A stretch of DNA of 21,856 bases from Nitrososphaerota archaeon (GTDB lineage Archaea; Thermoproteota; Nitrososphaeria; Nitrososphaerales; Gagatemarchaeaceae), in contig VBPK01000147.1 of NCBI GenBank assembly GCA_005877225.1, positions 1 to 21,856 on the forward strand. The letters run 5' to 3'. Position numbers and translations under genes: made by a program. Position 1 is the stretch's first letter. The number at the start of each line of letters is the position of its first letter. Below the pieces are notes generated by a model. That model did not search any database. It was not told where the DNA came from and saw only the letters and a list, made by a program, of their open reading frames with translations. Positions 20,245 through 21,856 of the stretch are shown here, one piece after another.

Positions 20245-21856
20245 TTAGACGGGGACCTCAACCCTCTTCCCCTCCATCTCTGACCTGTCCACGCAGGCCT
20301 TCACAAAGGCTCGATAGATGGGCTCGGGTCTCTCGGGTCTGCTGACGTACTCGGGGTGGAACTGAGTTCCCACGTAGAAGGGATGCTCTTCGAGCTCGAA
20401 GATCTCCGCCCTCCTCCCCCCGTCGCTGAATGCAGAGTAGCGCAACCCCTTCTCCTCCAGCCGTGGAAGGTACGCCTGGTTAAGCTCATACCTGTGCCTG
20501 TGCCTCTCTCTTATCTTCTCCGAACCGTATATCTCGTAAGCCCTGCTCGGCCTCTTGATGTACACGTCGTGCCCTCCGAGCCTCATCGTCCCGCCGAGCT
20601 CCGAAACCTCTCTCTGCTCTGGGAGAAGGTCAATCACGGGGTCGGGAGTCTCAGGGTCGATCTCCGTGCTGTTCGCCCTCTTCAGGCCGAGGGCGCTTCT
20701 CGCGAAGGAGACGGTCGCGAGCTGGAAGCCGAAGCACAGTCCCAGGAATGGTAACTCCTTCTCTCGAGCGTAATTCGCGGTGGAAATTTTCCCCTCACTT
20801 CCCCTGCTCCCGAAGCCCTGGGGGATGACCACCCCGTCGAAGGAGTCGAGAAGTTTCAACTTCGCGTGTTCCCTCTCGACCTCCTCGGCTTCTATCCAGG
20901 TTATCTGCACCCTGGCTCCGTTTGCGGCCCCGGCGTGCAGGAGCGCCTGATTGACGCTCACATAGCTGTCGGAGAGGCTGGCGTACTTCCCGACCATTGC
21001 GACCCGTACGGTCTTGTCGTAGTCCAGAAACTTTCCCGCCACCTCGTTCCACCTTCTCATGTTCAGCTTTGCTCCCCTGAACCTGAGCTGCCTCTGGACC
21101 GCCTTCATCAAACCCTCCTCCTCCAGCGTTTGAGGCAGAAGATAGATCGACGGGACGTCGGGATTCGAGATGACGTTCTCGACCGGGACACTCGCGAAGA
21201 GAGATATCTTCTCCTTCGCCTCGCTGGGGAGCCTCTTCGTCCCCCTGACCACAATCACGTCTGGCTGTAGTCCGATCCTGCGCATCTCCTGCACACTGTG
21301 TTGCGTCGGTTTCGTTTTCATCTCTCCGACTACGGCCAGTTCCGGAGCGAGGCTCACGTGCAAGAAGAGCGTCTTCGACGTTCCTTCCTCCATCCTCATC
21401 TCTCTGAACGCCTCGAGAAACGGAAGACTCTCGATATCCCCCACGGTCCCCCCGCACTCCACGACGAGGACGTCGAGGCCTTTCGCCTTCGCGAGTCCCC
21501 TTATTCTCCTCTTGATTTCATCGGTGATGTGAGGTATGATCTGAACCGACTTCCCGAGGAAACTTCCTCTCCTCTCTTCCTCGATCACCTCTTTGTAGAC
21601 CTGCCCCGTGGTGATGTTATTCTCGCGGGAGAGGTCGTGGTTCAGGAACCTTTCGTAAGTCCCGATGTCCATGTCGGTCTCCCCCCCGTCGTCGGTGACA
21701 AAGACCTCACCGTGGATTATTGGGTTCATCGTCCCGGCATCGACGTTGATGTACGGGTCTATCTTCATGCAGGTTGCGTTTAGGCCGGTGAGCTGGAGAA
21801 GCTTCGCGACCGCTGCGGTGGTGACACCCTTTCCCAGACCCGACATAACTCCGCCC
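20245..21856 (-). CDS. pyrG: CTP synthase, N-terminal end cut by the window
   Basis: At least 537 codons are present. The beginning lies beyond 21856: the frame reads G-G-V-M-S-G-L-G-K-G at the edge, whereas CTP synthase starts about 12 residues earlier. The synthetase domain has S-G-L-G-K-G-V-T-T-A-A (ATP loop), K-I-D-P-Y-I-N-V-D-A-G-T-M-N-P, H-G-E-V-F-V-T-D-D-G-G-E-T-D-M-D-I-G-T-Y-E and V-E-C-G-G-T-V-G-D-I-E-S. The glutamine amidotransferase domain has G-F-G-S-R-G, the nucleophile in G-L-C-F-G-F-Q, and the His-Glu pair in Q-F-H-P-E-Y. The enzyme makes CTP from UTP, ATP and glutamine. All catalytic residues are visible and nothing looks broken. Its stop is five bases from the convergent ThiR stop. 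Confidence 0.95.
   Translation of the reverse strand, partial: GGVMSGLGKGVTTAAVAKLLQLTGLNATCMKIDPYINVDAGTMNPIIHGEVFVTDDGGETDMDIGTYERFLNHDLSRENNITTGQVYKEVIEEERRGSFLGKSVQIIPHITDEIKRRIRGLAKAKGLDVLVVECGGTVGDIESLPFLEAFREMRMEEGTSKTLFLHVSLAPELAVVGEMKTKPTQHSVQEMRRIGLQPDVIVVRGTKRLPSEAKEKISLFASVPVENVISNPDVPSIYLLPQTLEEEGLMKAVQRQLRFRGAKLNMRRWNEVAGKFLDYDKTVRVAMVGKYASLSDSYVSVNQALLHAGAANGARVQITWIEAEEVEREHAKLKLLDSFDGVVIPQGFGSRGSEGKISTANYAREKELPFLGLCFGFQLATVSFARSALGLKRANSTEIDPETPDPVIDLLPEQREVSELGGTMRLGGHDVYIKRPSRAYEIYGSEKIRERHRHRYELNQAYLPRLEEKGLRYSAFSDGGRRAEIFELEEHPFYVGTQFHPEYVSRPERPEPIYRAFVKACVDRSEMEGKRVEVPV

Noticed and set aside
20795..21457. 220-codon minus-strand frame inside CTP synthase
   Set aside because: It is another frame of pyrG, arginine/glutamate/glycine-rich, without any conserved pattern.
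1..21856. CRISPR arrays, insertion sequences, rRNA and tRNA genes
   Set aside because: No regularly spaced repeats, transposase-like frames, terminal inverted repeats, rRNA stretches or T-arm-containing cloverleaf candidates were found on reading both strands.

Overview
This is a gene-dense archaeal chromosomal window of roughly 57-60% GC by eye. The archaeal assignment rests on the archaeal-type S-adenosylmethionine synthetase, an Sm-like protein, a RIO2-type kinase, a RadB/RadA-like recombinase, an HTH-ThiN (ThiR-type) thiamine regulator and TATA boxes about 26-30 bp before leaderless starts. The content (acyl-CoA dehydrogenase, ETF, quinone-linked Fe-S oxidoreductase, MenA-like prenyltransferase, F420/FMN-type oxidoreductase) suggests a heterotrophic, quinone-respiring member of the Thermoproteota/TACK side. 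I cannot fix the lineage further. GTG and TTG starts are common, and at least two genes appear to begin with CTG.

Layout. 1-135(-): 5' end of a thiolase-like protein. 268-2183(+): luciferase-like oxidoreductase overlapping a MenA/UbiA prenyltransferase. 2180-2794(-): CPBP membrane protease-like protein. 2874-3710(+): ComA-like protein. 3714-5081(-): MmgE/PrpD dehydratase, divergent from 5162-7907(+), an acyl-CoA dehydrogenase/ETF-beta/ETF-alpha operon. 8194-10959(-): HpaI-type aldolase behind a large EtfD/HdrD-like membrane Fe-S oxidoreductase. 10960-11177: intergenic stretch with nested inverted repeats, or a GNAT-like remnant. 11178-11522(+) and 11506-11835(-): two small unknown genes, tail to tail. 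11897-12655(-): RadB-like recombinase, divergent from Sm-like protein and AdoMet synthetase (12710-14197,+). 14172-16521(-): RIO2 kinase behind a threonine-synthase-fold protein fused to a PadR-like winged helix. 16596-17470(+): broken nucleoside hydrolase. 17605-19252(-): AIR-synthase-related protein and ECF transporter S component, divergent from ThiR (19329-20240,+). 20245-21856(-): CTP synthase, cut by the window edge.

How the genes may work together. Acyl-CoA dehydrogenase passes electrons to ETF. The EtfD-like protein (NarI-like heme domain, two 4Fe-4S motifs, CCG domains) would pass them to a menaquinone-type quinone, and a MenA-like prenyltransferase is encoded nearby. Thiolase, PrpD and HpaI-type aldolase fit an acyl-CoA/organic-acid catabolic neighbourhood. 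ThiR, the ECF S component and the PurM-fold protein look like a vitamin-B1-related unit.

The most unusual object is the 483-residue threonine-synthase-like protein at 15070-16521. Its PLP Schiff-base lysine is replaced by isoleucine and it carries a C-terminal winged helix. It looks like an enzyme fold turned into a regulator, and it sits divergent to a decayed nucleoside hydrolase gene. Other points are CTG initiation at the two ETF junctions (and probably the aldolase), and an acyl-CoA dehydrogenase lacking about 40 residues of its N-terminal helical domain.
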